From NCBI GenBank assembly GCA_903885565.1, contig CAISJI010000193.1, positions 1 through 51,736 on the forward strand: a DNA stretch of 51,736 nt, given 5' to 3'. The DNA is from an uncultured Planctomycetaceae bacterium (GTDB taxonomy: Bacteria; Planctomycetota; Planctomycetia; Pirellulales; UBA1268). This document shows positions 1 to 9,360 of this stretch, piece by piece. Within the stretch, counting starts at the first letter, position 1, and the number at the start of each line of letters is the position of its first letter. The position numbers were made by a program, and so were the translations under genes. Below the pieces are notes generated by a model. The model did not search any database. It had not been told where the DNA came from and was given only the letters and a program-made list of their open reading frames with translations.

Positions 1-2
1 AG

Positions 3-21
3 CCCCCCCCCCCCCCCCCCC
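3..21. repeat. Homopolymer tract of 19 C
   Basis: An uninterrupted run of C begins two bases into the window and is followed by TCCCTGAGAG. It lies just left of a terminator-like hairpin and about 130 bases upstream of the first gene. Runs this long are prone to slippage in replication and to miscounting in sequencing, so the exact length should not be trusted. Confidence 0.9.
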
Positions 22-27
22 TCCCTG

Positions 28-61
28 AGAGGCGCTTTCGGTCCGGCTGCCGCCTCTTTTT
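28..61 (+). terminator. Intrinsic terminator-like hairpin of an upstream gene
   Basis: AGAGGCG at 28-34 can pair with CGCCTCT at 51-57, and the right arm runs into a short T tract ending at 61. The stem-plus-T layout on the + strand fits rho-independent termination of a gene lying left of the window, and it would insulate the PIN-domain gene. The stem is only 7 bp with a 16-base loop, so strength is uncertain. Confidence 0.45.
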
Positions 62-87
62 GCCTCGGCAGATGCGACGTTTTTTGC

Positions 88-97
88 GTGGTAGAAT
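88..97 (+). promoter_or_regulatory. Candidate -10 element (TAGAAT) upstream of the PIN/TRAM gene
   Basis: GCGTGGTAGAAT contains a -10-like TAGAAT at 92-97, 54 bases before the ATG at 152. The same CGTGGTAGAAT string occurs at 21026-21036 upstream of the DUF454 gene, also a short distance before a start codon. No good -35 box is visible at either site, so the assignment rests on the -10 match, the position and the recurrence. Confidence 0.3.
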
Positions 98-151
98 TTT
101 TCTGATTCGTATTCCCCCCCGTCGCTCGCATTCCGCATAGCCAAACCATCC

Positions 152-1177
152 ATGCCACTCCTCATCCTGCGGGCGATCTTCGTGATGGTTTCCATCGGGA
201 TCGCGGTTTCCATTTTCAATTCCGAAGTTCTCCGCGGAGGCCCTGCCTGGGTGCCGTGGGTGGTGCTCGCCGGCATGGTGGCCCTGCCCTGCCTGGTCAT
301 TGGCGTTGATGCCACAATCCGGCGCAAAGACCTGACCGTCGTGACGGCGGTCTATTTCGGGATGCTGGTGGGGGTGTTTCTCACCTATGTGGCGATTCTG
401 GCTCTCGTTCCCATCATGCCCGCCCCGCCCCGCAGTCCGGTCTTCGACTGGCTGCCGCTGATCCTGGGGATGATTCTCTGCTACATCTGCACCAGCCTGC
501 TCCTGCAGACGCGCAACGACTTCCGCTTCATCATCCCCTATGTCGAATTCGCCCGCGACGTGCAGGGGATGCGGCCCAACCTCCTCGACTCCAGCGCCAT
601 CATTGATGGCCGCATCGCCGATCTGGCCGAGGCGGGCATCTTCGAGAGCCGGTTCGCCGTCCCCTCCTGCGTCGTCGACGACCTGCAGGCGGCAGCTGAA
701 TCGACCGACAAACTGCGCCGTATGCGGGGCCGCCGTGGACTCGACGTTCTCGCCCGTCTGCGCGAGAGCACAACGATCGACATCGAGGTGCTGCCACCGG
801 ACGAACATGCCGACACGGAAAGCTCCAATGACGCGCAGGTGGTTTCGCAGGCCCGCCGGCTCGGCGGGCGGGTCATCACCAACGATCCAAACCTCGTGAA
901 GATCGCCGCCCTGCAGGATGTGCAGGCAATCAACATCAACGACGTGGCCGTGGCGCTCAAGCCGACGTTTGTGCCAGGCGATCTGCTCAATGTGCGGCTG
1001 GTGAAGCCGGGCGAGGAGATGGGCCAGGGCGTGGGTTACCTCGATGACGGTACGATGGTGGTGGTGGAGGGTGGCCGCGACCAGCTCGGGCGAACGGTGC
1101 ATGTCAGTGTGACAAGCACGCTGCAGACCTCTGCCGGTAGGCTGGTGTTTGCCCGTCCAGAACTCAGCCGCGGCTGA
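152..1177 (+). CDS. Membrane-anchored PIN/TRAM domain protein (YacL-like)
   Basis: The 341-residue protein has about four hydrophobic segments in residues 1-120, then a PIN nuclease-like domain at about 143-270 and a TRAM-like beta-barrel at about 275-335. PIN features are LLDSSAIIDGRI with Asp146, an acidic pair near 176-177, SNDAQV with Asp227, and ITNDPN with Asp245, which together would form the acidic metal-binding pocket. This architecture matches the bacterial YacL family, thought to act on RNA at the membrane; the substrate is unknown. The gene stands alone, with the DUF1080 gene 47 bases downstream on the same strand. The ATG at 152 lets the first hydrophobic segment begin at the N terminus, as usual in the family. 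I am confident of the family and unsure of the function. Confidence 0.85.
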   Translation: MPLLILRAIFVMVSIGIAVSIFNSEVLRGGPAWVPWVVLAGMVALPCLVIGVDATIRRKDLTVVTAVYFGMLVGVFLTYVAILALVPIMPAPPRSPVFDWLPLILGMILCYICTSLLLQTRNDFRFIIPYVEFARDVQGMRPNLLDSSAIIDGRIADLAEAGIFESRFAVPSCVVDDLQAAAESTDKLRRMRGRRGLDVLARLRESTTIDIEVLPPDEHADTESSNDAQVVSQARRLGGRVITNDPNLVKIAALQDVQAININDVAVALKPTFVPGDLLNVRLVKPGEEMGQGVGYLDDGTMVVVEGGRDQLGRTVHVSVTSTLQTSAGRLVFARPELSRG

Positions 1178-1224
1178 ACAGACAGACTCTTTTCTTCCAG
1201 ACTCTTTCTTCCAAAGGAGACCCC

Positions 1225-2319
1225 ATGGAAAACAGGAACCGCTTGGTGAAGACTTGGGCAGACGTTTCTGCGTGCGTTCCCTCAGGCCGCTGGTGGGTGC
1301 GAGCTGTCCCGATGGGACTGACGCTTTGCCTGCTGGCCTGTCCGCTCTCGGCCGTCAGCGTGGCGGCCGATGGGCCCCGAAACTTTGCCTCGGCCGATCC
1401 ATTACTCACCGACGTCGACTACCCCTTTCAGGGAGAGTATCTGGGCGACGTCGTCATGGACGGCGAGAAGGTGCGGCTGGGGCTGCAGGTTGTCGCTCTG
1501 GGGGATGGGGAGTTTGATGTCGTGGCCTACCCGGGCGGCCTGCCGGGCGCCGGTTGGCAGGGGGCGGAAAAATTCACCGGCAAGGGAAAGCGCGAGGGCA
1601 CCGGCAAAGACACCAAGGTGGCGGTCACCGTTACCGGTCCCGACGGGAGTGCCCGGAAGGGCGAAATCCGTGACAATGCAGTGATCTCGCTGTCAGACTC
1701 CGGCGCCGAGCAGGCCCGCTTCCCGAAGGTTCATCGCCAGAGCCCCACGCTCGGCAAACAGGCTCCGCAGGGGGCGGTCGTCCTGTTTGACGGGATCACC
1801 ACCAACGCTTTCCCGGGGAGCAAAACCACGCACGACTGCCTGCTCAAGCAGGGCATCACCAGTGCCGACAGCTTCGGTGATGGCCAATGGCACATCGAAT
1901 TCCGGCTCCCCTACCAGCCCAAGGACCGCGGACAGGGTCGCGGCAACAGCGGCGCCTACATCCAGGGGGCCTACGAGGTGCAGATGCTCGATAGCTTCGG
2001 GCTCAAGGGAGAAAACAACGAGTGTGGCGGCGTCTATTCTGTTGCCGCGCCCCGCACCAACATGTGTTTCCCGCCACTTGAATGGCAGACCTACGACATC
2101 GACTTCACCGCTCCTCGCTACGATGGCGAAAAACAGGTTTCGGCGGCCCGCATGACGGTGCGGCACAATGGCGTGCTCATCCACAATAACGTGGAGGTTC
2201 CCACCATCACGCCGGGGGGCACCAAAGCCGATGGCCCACGCACCGTCGGGCCGCTCCACCTGCAGGATCATGGCAACCCGGTGCGCTACCGCAACATCTG
2301 GGTGGTTCCCAAGTCGTGA
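1225..2319 (+). CDS. Secreted DUF1080 (3-keto-disaccharide hydrolase-like) protein
   Basis: The 364-residue protein has an N-terminal hydrophobic stretch (MGLTLCLLACPLSAVSVAA) that reads as a signal peptide, a middle region of unclear fold, and a C-terminal DUF1080 domain from about residue 185. That domain shows the usual sequence of landmarks: GAVVLFDGI, WHIEFRLPY, NSGAYIQGAYEVQMLDS, ECGGVY, WQTYDIDF, and a final YRNIWVVP strand. DUF1080 proteins are concanavalin-like beta-sandwiches, very numerous in planctomycetes, and some hydrolyse 3-keto-glycosides in the periplasm. AAAGGAG stands just before the ATG, which supports the start. The stop codon overlaps the GTG of fhcB, so the two are probably translationally coupled, although no functional link between a sugar-binding secreted protein and C1 metabolism is evident. 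Confidence 0.85.
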   Translation: MENRNRLVKTWADVSACVPSGRWWVRAVPMGLTLCLLACPLSAVSVAADGPRNFASADPLLTDVDYPFQGEYLGDVVMDGEKVRLGLQVVALGDGEFDVVAYPGGLPGAGWQGAEKFTGKGKREGTGKDTKVAVTVTGPDGSARKGEIRDNAVISLSDSGAEQARFPKVHRQSPTLGKQAPQGAVVLFDGITTNAFPGSKTTHDCLLKQGITSADSFGDGQWHIEFRLPYQPKDRGQGRGNSGAYIQGAYEVQMLDSFGLKGENNECGGVYSVAAPRTNMCFPPLEWQTYDIDFTAPRYDGEKQVSAARMTVRHNGVLIHNNVEVPTITPGGTKADGPRTVGPLHLQDHGNPVRYRNIWVVPKS

Positions 2320-3722
2320 CACGGGGCGACTCGATCTCCGGCCATTCTCCCAAGCGCTCAGGCGACGCCGTAGCGGCTGAGTTCCCGCCATCGGCACAGC
2401 AACTGGGATCGGCCTGCGTCTGCACCGCCTGCCCGCTGCTGTGCGAAGACATCCGCCTCCGTGACGGCGCGGCCGAGCACGCCTGCCGGCATGGGCAGGG
2501 GGCGTTTGCGGCTGCTTGGCAGGCAGCCACGTCCCCTAGCCCATTGGCGTGGGTGCGGGGCGCAGCCTGCCCCGATGCTGCAGCAGTCGATCTGGCGCTG
2601 GCTCAAGTCGCGCAGCGGCTGCAGTCAGCGCGGCGCGTGCTCGTAACCGGCCTGGGAGACGCCACGCTGGAGGCGATCGGCGTGGCCTGCGACATCGCTG
2701 AAGCCCTCGGGGCCGCCGTCGATGCCGGGAGCCACGAGACGGCGCAGACGACCGGCCCCGGAATAGCCCGCAGCGGCGAGGTGACAGCCGCCTGGGAAGA
2801 AGTGCGTGACCGGGCTGATCTGGTGCTGTTTTGGTTCCATGATCCGGCCCTCAGCCACCCCCGTTTTCTGGAGCGGTTTGTGGTGCCCGGCCCACTGGCG
2901 GCATCTGCATCCCCCTCTCCAGCGCGGTCGCTGCAGCGGCGAACCATCGCCGTCGGCGAGGCCCCTGTCCTGCCGCCCGGCCCCCACCACCAACACCTCC
3001 CCCTGGCGCCTGGGCACTGCCTGGAGTTGACCCGCGCCCTCCATGCAAGCTTGGCTGGTTGCTCCTCACCGGCCGAGGCGGCCACGAGCCTCACTGCAGC
3101 CCGCACGCTGCTGCAGGAGGCGATCGGGGCTGCAGGCTGCGTGGCAGTGGTCACCGGAGCGGACCACGACAGCGGGCTGGAGGATTGGAGTGTCGTGGAA
3201 CTGGTTCGCAGCATCAGTCGCACCAAATCTGCGTTTGCCATTCCCCTCCAGGATGGGCTCAACCGCGGCGGCAGCCCCGGGGCCAATGCTGCAGGGGCTG
3301 CGGCCGTCTGCACATGGCGGTATGGAGCCCCCGGTGCCGTGGCGAGAGCCGATCGCTCAGGCGGGGCATTTCTCCCGGCAGAGGCCGATGCCTGCCGGCT
3401 CATCCTCCGGGGCGAAGTGGATGCGGTTTTGGCCGTGGGACCGCTGCTGCCGAGCGTGGAGGCCGCCCTGGCTGTCCGGGGTGCTCCCCTGACACTGGTG
3501 CGAGTGGATGATCGGCTGGCACAGCCAGCCCCCGTCGCTGCCGACATCCACCTGGCTTGCGCCAGCCTGCTGTGCGGCGGCCCGGGCACGCTGCTGCGCG
3601 CCGATGGACGGGAAGTTTGTCTGGGGCATCCACTGGCCATCTCCACCGCGCCGCCGATGGTTGCCGTGCTCACCACGCTGCTGGCGCAAATCCGGGCTGC
3701 CACGGAGGGAGATGCGGCATGA
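2316..3722 (+). CDS. fhcB: Formyltransferase/hydrolase complex subunit B (formylmethanofuran dehydrogenase subunit B family)
   Basis: The 468-residue protein starts at a GTG overlapping the previous stop and ends in an ATGA overlap with fhcA. Its N terminus has a cysteine cluster, C36-x2-C39-x3-C43 with Cys57 further on, in VCTACPLLCEDI, the ferredoxin-like [4Fe-4S] motif of molybdopterin oxidoreductases and FwdB. Later segments fit the FwdB family (FAIPLQDGLNRGG; residues just after a DAVLAVGPLLPS strand). In bacteria with the tetrahydromethanopterin pathway, Fhc works as a formyltransferase/hydrolase releasing formate, and the B subunit is considered non-redox. Whether the iron-sulfur cluster is retained here is an open question, because the cysteines are present. 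Family assignment also rests on the adjacent, easily recognised fhcA. Confidence 0.85.
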   Translation: MTRGDSISGHSPKRSGDAVAAEFPPSAQQLGSACVCTACPLLCEDIRLRDGAAEHACRHGQGAFAAAWQAATSPSPLAWVRGAACPDAAAVDLALAQVAQRLQSARRVLVTGLGDATLEAIGVACDIAEALGAAVDAGSHETAQTTGPGIARSGEVTAAWEEVRDRADLVLFWFHDPALSHPRFLERFVVPGPLAASASPSPARSLQRRTIAVGEAPVLPPGPHHQHLPLAPGHCLELTRALHASLAGCSSPAEAATSLTAARTLLQEAIGAAGCVAVVTGADHDSGLEDWSVVELVRSISRTKSAFAIPLQDGLNRGGSPGANAAGAAAVCTWRYGAPGAVARADRSGGAFLPAEADACRLILRGEVDAVLAVGPLLPSVEAALAVRGAPLTLVRVDDRLAQPAPVAADIHLACASLLCGGPGTLLRADGREVCLGHPLAISTAPPMVAVLTTLLAQIRAATEGDAA

Positions 3723-5245
3723 CGCCTGAGCGATCGACATCCAAACAAGCCTGGGTGCTGCGCGGCGGCCGACTCCACGACCCCGCCCATGGCAGAGATG
3801 GCGTGCTTGCTGATCTCTGGATTGAGGGGGGACGCATCGTGGCCCCTCCTGCACAAGCACACGGCAGCGGCTGGAAACAGATCGATGCCAGTGGGCTGGT
3901 GGTGATGCCGGGAGGGGTCGATCTGCACAGCCACATCGCCGGGCCGAAGGTGAACGCGGGGCGGCGCATCGCTCCGCAGTTGGCCCGCCAGCGCCCCGCT
4001 GCAGTGCCAACGATCCACGCCACCGGCGCCCTCTACGCCGGCCTGGGTTACACCACCGTCTTCGACGCCGCCATCGCCACCGGCGCTGCAGGACTGGCCC
4101 ACCGCGAATTGGCCGAGCTTCCCATTCTCGACAAGGGGATCTTCCTGCTGGCTGCCGACGACGCGGCCGTGCTTGCGGCGCTGGCCAGCGATGATGCCGC
4201 GACCGTGCAGCGATTGGTGCGGCAGGCGCTTGAGGTGGGCCGCGGCTGGGCTGTGAAGGTCGCCAATCCGGGCGGAACGCTGTTTTGGAAACATGGCCGG
4301 CGGGGGGATCACCACGATCTCGATGCGCCGCTCCCGGGGCTGCCGCTCACTGGTCGCCTTGTGCTCACCCGTCTCGCCCGGGCAGTCGAAGCGCTGGGGT
4401 TGCCCCATCCGTTGCACGTCCACACCGCCAACCTCGGTCTGCCCGGCAACTGGCGCACGCTGCTGGAAACGATGCGCAGCTTCGACGGCATCCGCGCCCA
4501 TCTGGCCCATGTCCAGTTTCACAGCTACACCGGCGGCAACCTCGATGCCGACACGTTCGGCTCGGGGGTCGAACCGCTGGCCGAATGGTTCAATGCCCAC
4601 CCGGAACTCTCCCTCGACGTCGGCCAGGTGCTCTTTGGCGACACGGTGGCGATGACGGGCGATTCGGCTGCCGCCGAACATCTGGCTCGGGCCACCGGAG
4701 TGCCCTGGATGTCGCACGACCAGCATCTCGCCGGTGGCTGTGGCGTGCTGCCGATTGCGTACCGCGAGAAGAGCCTGATCCATGCCTGGCAGTGGGCGAT
4801 CGGGCTGGAGTGGTTTTTGCGGGCCGCCGATCCGTGGCGTGTTGCGCTCTCCACCGACCATCCCAACGGCGCCCATTTCCTCGCCTATCCGCTGCTGATG
4901 CGGTTGTTGGGAGACGAGTCGTTCCGAAGGGAAGCGTTTGCCAGGCTGCATCCCGCGGTGCGCAAACGCAGTCCGCTGGCCGGTCTGACGCGGGAGTATT
5001 CGCTGCAGGAACTCTGCATCATCACCCGCGCTGCGCCAGCCCGGCTGGCAGGGTTGCCCCACAAGGGGCATCTGGGCGTGGGGGCCGATGCCGACATCGT
5101 GCTCTACCGACCAAATGCCGATCTGCAGCAGATGTTTGCCATGCCAGCGGCCGTGTATAAGGGGGGCGAACTCGTCGCCGAGAATGGCCACGTGCGGGCC
5201 CACCCGACAGGCACCACGCTCGCCGCGGTGACCTTCCATTCCTGA
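3719..5245 (+). CDS. fhcA: Formyltransferase/hydrolase complex subunit A (amidohydrolase)
   Basis: The protein is 508 residues when started at the ATG that overlaps the fhcB stop (ATGA). The frame is open further upstream, but that part is fhcB sequence read out of frame. It is a binuclear-metal amidohydrolase of the FwdA/FhcA type: GGVDLHSHIAGPKVNAG carries the HxH pair (His70, His72), a Lys in VKVANPGG fits the carboxylated lysine, further ligands lie in LHVHTANLG and HLAHVQFHSY, and STDHPNGAHF carries the catalytic Asp. In methylotrophs FhcA hydrolyses formyl-methanofuran-type cofactor to formate. It needs FhcC and FhcD partners. FhcC is encoded about 25 kb away in this window (30499-31344) and FhcD is not in the window. 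Confidence 0.92.
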   Translation: MTPERSTSKQAWVLRGGRLHDPAHGRDGVLADLWIEGGRIVAPPAQAHGSGWKQIDASGLVVMPGGVDLHSHIAGPKVNAGRRIAPQLARQRPAAVPTIHATGALYAGLGYTTVFDAAIATGAAGLAHRELAELPILDKGIFLLAADDAAVLAALASDDAATVQRLVRQALEVGRGWAVKVANPGGTLFWKHGRRGDHHDLDAPLPGLPLTGRLVLTRLARAVEALGLPHPLHVHTANLGLPGNWRTLLETMRSFDGIRAHLAHVQFHSYTGGNLDADTFGSGVEPLAEWFNAHPELSLDVGQVLFGDTVAMTGDSAAAEHLARATGVPWMSHDQHLAGGCGVLPIAYREKSLIHAWQWAIGLEWFLRAADPWRVALSTDHPNGAHFLAYPLLMRLLGDESFRREAFARLHPAVRKRSPLAGLTREYSLQELCIITRAAPARLAGLPHKGHLGVGADADIVLYRPNADLQQMFAMPAAVYKGGELVAENGHVRAHPTGTTLAAVTFHS

Positions 5246-5272
5246 AAATCCCCGCCGGAAGTGACGTGGCTG

Positions 5273-7933
5273 ATGAAACCTTGGGCTCTTTGCCTCGCGT
5301 CGGCTGCGCTTGCTGCGATCACCCCCGCGCGCGCCGGTCCGCCGGCAGTCATGCCCGACAGGCATCGTGACCTTCTCCAGCATCACTGCGCGGCCTGCCA
5401 CGGCCCGGAGAAACAGGAGTCGCGGTTTCGCGTCGACACGCTGCCCTCCGCCATCACGAGCATCGAGGCCGCCGAACGCTGGCAGAAAGTGCTCAACGCG
5501 ATGAACGCGGGCGAGATGCCGCCGGAGGATGCCGCGCAACTGCCAGACGACTCGAAGGCCGATTTCCTCGATGACCTTGCCAAGGCTATGGTCCATGCCC
5601 GCCGCAGCCTGTCTGACCAACAGGGGGCGAGCACGATGCGGCGGCTCAACCGCCGTGAATACGCCAACACGATCCGCGACCTGTTGGCCGTGAACGCTGA
5701 TGTGCGCAGTCTTCCCGCCGACGGCAATGACGGCGGGTTCGACACTTTCGGAGCATCGCTCTTCATGTCGTCGGACCAGTTTCAGACCTATCGAACCATC
5801 GGGACCCAGGCTCTCGAAACAGCGTTCAAGCTGGCCGAGACGCCAAGCACTCCGCAGAAGCACCGGGTGGATCCGGAGGAGAGCGAGAACAGGCAACTGC
5901 ACAACGAACTTGAGCGGCAGGTGAGCATCCAGAAGCGCTTCCGGCTCTGGAAGCAGGGGGTCGACGCCGCGGCTGCGCGGCCGGAAAACGCCACCGTGGT
6001 GGCTGAAATCAACGCGCGTCGTCAGGGAGATCCGCGTGGCGTCTATCTCGATTGGGAGAAACTGGCCGGTCATCCTTCACCCGTGCCGTTCGGCTTCCCC
6101 GATGCGGACGATGCCTTTCACCATGACGGACAGTGGGATCTCTTTGTGCCCGCGAACCTCGACTCCCTGACGCGGACGGCGGCCAGACAGGGAGCATTTT
6201 TGGGGGCGAACCGCAGATTGGTGGTGCAGGTTCCCGATGGCTGGCCAGCCGGCGACTACGCCGTTCGCGTGCGGATCGCCCGTGCCGGATCACAGCATCT
6301 GGTTCCGTCGCGGACCGACTTCCCGCCTTACGAGATGGTGGCCCCTGACGAAAGCCGTTGCTTCCTCGACGTGCTTGCCTGGGGCGGGCCTCCCACCGTC
6401 CTGGGATCCTTTCAGGTGACGGCCGGCATGGAGAGTCCTCAGGAGATCGTCTGGATGACGACGATCGACACAAGCGGGGCCCGTCATTTCCAATTGCGTG
6501 AGCGGGGCGACGAGGAACAGCGGCCGGCAATTCTGGCCCAGCGGGCCCGTGGAGGGGTTGGATTTGGAATCGATCCCGCGATCTGGATCGATTGGTTTGA
6601 GGTCGAGGGTCCCCTGCCTTCGCCTGCTGCATCGGCCAGGCTGGCCGAGATCAGGCGCGAGCTCCAGCGGTTTGACAACGGCGCCGTGGATGCCCGAGGG
6701 TTCATCGCCGACTTCGCCTCCCGCGCGCTGCGGGGCCGCGATCCGTCCCCCACGTTCATCGATCGGCTCGCGGCCCGCTATGAGAGGCAGCGTCAGGATG
6801 GCGTCCCCCCGCGGCAGGCGCTTACCGATGCGCTCGCGCTCCTGCTCGCATCCCCCAGCTTTCTCTATCAGGCCGAGCCCGGCGAAGATAACGCGCAGCG
6901 CACTCTCTCCGACGTGGAACTGGCCTCCCGGCTCTCCTATTTCCTCTGGAGCGGGCCACCCGACGCCGAACTGCTGGCCCTCGCAGCAGGCGGCACGCTG
7001 CACACCTCGGAGGTTCTCCGCCGGCAGGTGGATCGCCTGCTGGCCGACGAGCGGGCGAATCAGTTCATCGAGGCCTTCGTTGGCCAGTGGCTGCGGCTGT
7101 CGCGGCTCGACTTCTTTCAGTTCGATCTGAAGCGTTACCCCGACTTCAATGCCAGCGTGAAGGGCGCAGCCCGCGACGAGGTGTTTCAGACCTTTCGCCA
7201 CCTGCTGCACAGCGGCGGCAGCCTCTCCCGGCTGCTCAGTTCTGACACTGTCGTGATCAACGCACTTCTCGCCGACTATTACGGGATCAGCGGAGTCTCG
7301 GGAGATACGTTTCGCCCGGTGGCACTTCCGGCCGATTCACCACGCGGCGGGCTGCTCGGCATGGCAGCGATCCTCGCCATGGGAAGCAATGGGGAGCAGA
7401 CCAGTCCGGTGGAACGCGGAGCCTGGGTGTTGCGGAAGCTCCTCCATGATCCGCCCCCCCCTGCCCCACCAAACGTGCCCCAGCTCAGCAGGCTCGAGGG
7501 CCAACTCCTCACCACCCGGGAGCGGCTCCAAGCCCATCAAGACGAGCCACAGTGCGCGTCCTGCCACAGGCGGATCGATCCGATCGGCTTCGGTCTCGAA
7601 AACTTCGACGCCGTCGGCCGGTGGCGGACCGAAGATTCCTGCGAAGCCCAGGGGCTCGGCCAGAAAACCTGGACGATCGAAGCGGGCGGAGCCTTTCACA
7701 ACGGACCGGCGTTCAAGGATTTCCAGGAACTGCGAACATGCATTGCCTCGCAGCCGGCTGCCTTCGCCACCGGGTTTGTTGAGGCTCTGATCGAATACGC
7801 CCTTGGCCGCCCATGCGGGTTTTCGGATGATCCGCTGGTGACGTCGATCGTCACCGCGGCAGCCAGCAAAGATTTTGCCATCCGGGAATGCATCCACGCC
7901 CTTGTGGAAAGCAGCGCCTTTCGGACGAAGTAG
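5273..7933 (+). CDS. Planctomycete cytochrome-like DUF1587/DUF1592/DUF1588/DUF1585 protein
   Basis: The 886-residue secreted protein follows the multi-domain order typical of planctomycetes and verrucomicrobia. A signal peptide ([18 protein letters not shown]) comes first, then a c-type haem motif [11 protein letters not shown]1587 ([16 protein letters not shown]), a middle carbohydrate-binding-like region, DUF1592 ([18 protein letters not shown]), and DUF1588 ([25 protein letters not shown]). A second haem motif, [21 protein letters not shown], precedes a C-terminal DUF1585. The two CxxCH motifs suggest covalent haem and periplasmic electron transfer or degradation of a polymer; the substrate is not known for the family. 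I prefer the ATG at 5273 because GGAAG lies 10 bases before it, although an in-frame GTG exists at 5261. It is paired with the DUF1552 gene downstream, the usual partner. Confidence 0.9.
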   Translation: MKPWALCLASAALAAITPARAGPPAVMPDRHRDLLQHHCAACHGPEKQESRFRVDTLPSAITSIEAAERWQKVLNAMNAGEMPPEDAAQLPDDSKADFLDDLAKAMVHARRSLSDQQGASTMRRLNRREYANTIRDLLAVNADVRSLPADGNDGGFDTFGASLFMSSDQFQTYRTIGTQALETAFKLAETPSTPQKHRVDPEESENRQLHNELERQVSIQKRFRLWKQGVDAAAARPENATVVAEINARRQGDPRGVYLDWEKLAGHPSPVPFGFPDADDAFHHDGQWDLFVPANLDSLTRTAARQGAFLGANRRLVVQVPDGWPAGDYAVRVRIARAGSQHLVPSRTDFPPYEMVAPDESRCFLDVLAWGGPPTVLGSFQVTAGMESPQEIVWMTTIDTSGARHFQLRERGDEEQRPAILAQRARGGVGFGIDPAIWIDWFEVEGPLPSPAASARLAEIRRELQRFDNGAVDARGFIADFASRALRGRDPSPTFIDRLAARYERQRQDGVPPRQALTDALALLLASPSFLYQAEPGEDNAQRTLSDVELASRLSYFLWSGPPDAELLALAAGGTLHTSEVLRRQVDRLLADERANQFIEAFVGQWLRLSRLDFFQFDLKRYPDFNASVKGAARDEVFQTFRHLLHSGGSLSRLLSSDTVVINALLADYYGISGVSGDTFRPVALPADSPRGGLLGMAAILAMGSNGEQTSPVERGAWVLRKLLHDPPPPAPPNVPQLSRLEGQLLTTRERLQAHQDEPQCASCHRRIDPIGFGLENFDAVGRWRTEDSCEAQGLGQKTWTIEAGGAFHNGPAFKDFQELRTCIASQPAAFATGFVEALIEYALGRPCGFSDDPLVTSIVTAAASKDFAIRECIHALVESSAFRTK

Positions 7934-7988
7934 CCTTGTCAGCGGGTCGTGGATGGCTTGTGCCACGGCCGGTCAGGAGATCAGCGCC

Positions 7989-9281
7989 ATGTTCTCAGCC
8001 TCTTCCCGCCGCCGGTTTCTCCGGTCGGCCGGTTCTCTGCTGGCTCTCCCCGCCCTGGAGTCGTTTGGCTTCCGACGGTTCGCTCGGGCGGCAGCTGTCG
8101 CCCCGCCGCCGAAGCGGATGGTGTTTCTCGGGATCGGCTACGGCGTGACCCAGGAAACGTGGTTTCCCCAAACGAATGATGTGGGCCAGAACTACACGCT
8201 CCCTGAGGGCCTCGCGCCGCTGGCCCGTCACAGGAACGACTTCACGCTCGTGCAAGGGTGCATGCACAAGTTCGCCAGCGATCCGCATGGCGGCAGCACG
8301 TACTGGCTGACGGGGGCCAATCCGTTCGGTGCCACCGGAAAGAGTTTTCATAACTCAATCTCTGTGGACCAGGTGGCGGCCGCACACCTCGGGCGGGAAA
8401 CGCGTTTCAATTCGCTCCCCTTGAACGGCAGCGAACCCAACCTCGCCGGCCCCGGCCATGGTCAGGGTTTGTCGTTGGCGTGGGACGCCAGCGGCAAGCC
8501 GGTCGCCGGATTCAACAGCCCGGTGATCGCCTTCCACAAACTCTTCTCGGCCGAAGACATGCCGCTGGAGCAGCGGCAGAAGATGCTCCTCGACGAGCAG
8601 AGCGTGCTCGACGATGTGCTTGAAGATGCCAGAAGCCTGAAACGGGGCCTGAACCGGACCGATGCCGACAAACTCGATGAATATTTCGCGGGCATTCGTG
8701 CGATTGAAACCCGGCTCGGCAAAGAACAGCGCTGGCTCGGCTCCCCCAAGCCCAAGGCCCCCCTGCCCGAACCCGGCGAGGGTCTGGCCGGCCGCGACGA
8801 GATTCTGATCATGTACGACTTGATCGTGGCCGCCCTCCGGAGCGACAGCACCAGAGTCGCCACGTTTCGCCAACCGATCCAGCACCTCCTCACGAGCCTC
8901 CAGATCAAGGTGGCATCGCATGACATGAGCCACTACCACCCCGGGGGCCGGATGGAGGCTTCCCAGAAACGCGACCTTGCCCAGAGCGAAATGCTGGCGA
9001 CGTTTCTGGACCGACTCAAGGCGACACAGGAGCCTGATGGAAGCAGTCTCTTCGACCATACGAGCGTTGTCTTCGGCAGCAACATCCGCTCCATCCACTA
9101 TCTCGACAACTGCCCGACGCTGCTCGCTGGCGGCGGTGCCGGAGTTGTGCTCGGCCAGCACATTGTCATGCCGAAGGATACTCCGCTGTGCAACGTCTGG
9201 CTCACGCTGCTGCGGGGCACGGGCATCAACACCGCTTCGTTTGGCGACAGTACCGGCATGGTGAAGGAATTGAGGGGCTAG
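7989..9281 (+). CDS. Tat-exported DUF1552 protein
   Basis: The 430-residue protein opens with SRRRFLRSAGSLLALPALES, a twin-arginine-type signal, and continues with the DUF1552 signature (PKRMVFLGIGYGV near the start, then LTGANPFGATGKSF, SVDQVAAAHLG, SHYHPGGRME and a late FGSNIRSIHYLDNCPTLLAGGGAG). DUF1552 belongs to the alkaline-phosphatase/sulfatase-like superfamily in sequence style and is almost always encoded next to DUF1592-type cytochromes, as here. The ATG at 7989 is chosen because GGTCAGGAGATC precedes it at a good distance and it places the Tat motif at the N terminus; the open frame upstream (from 7875) is the tail of the previous gene in another frame. Function is unknown. Confidence 0.9.
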   Translation: MFSASSRRRFLRSAGSLLALPALESFGFRRFARAAAVAPPPKRMVFLGIGYGVTQETWFPQTNDVGQNYTLPEGLAPLARHRNDFTLVQGCMHKFASDPHGGSTYWLTGANPFGATGKSFHNSISVDQVAAAHLGRETRFNSLPLNGSEPNLAGPGHGQGLSLAWDASGKPVAGFNSPVIAFHKLFSAEDMPLEQRQKMLLDEQSVLDDVLEDARSLKRGLNRTDADKLDEYFAGIRAIETRLGKEQRWLGSPKPKAPLPEPGEGLAGRDEILIMYDLIVAALRSDSTRVATFRQPIQHLLTSLQIKVASHDMSHYHPGGRMEASQKRDLAQSEMLATFLDRLKATQEPDGSSLFDHTSVVFGSNIRSIHYLDNCPTLLAGGGAGVVLGQHIVMPKDTPLCNVWLTLLRGTGINTASFGDSTGMVKELRG

Positions 9282-9360
9282 CTCCGCGACGGCATGCCGC
9301 CCCGCAGCACGACGCTTCACGGAGTGCGTAAGCGAGTGAGGGTGGCGGCTGCCGGCAGTC

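Noticed and set aside
2603..6073. A 1156-codon open frame on the minus strand opposite fhcB, fhcA and the DUF1592 gene
   Set aside because: The plus-strand genes carry clear family motifs over the same interval. The long antisense frame is a by-product of high third-position GC.
7935..7962. GTCAGCGGGTCGTGGATGG between the DUF1592 and DUF1552 genes, similar to the left end of type B copy 4
   Set aside because: Only about 15 bases match and no hairpin follows, so it is too short to call a repeat copy.
9282..9360. Short inverted sequences between the DUF1552 and glycosyltransferase stops
   Set aside because: The arms (GCCGCC with GGCGGC) are short and separated by long loops, so no convincing terminator could be drawn.
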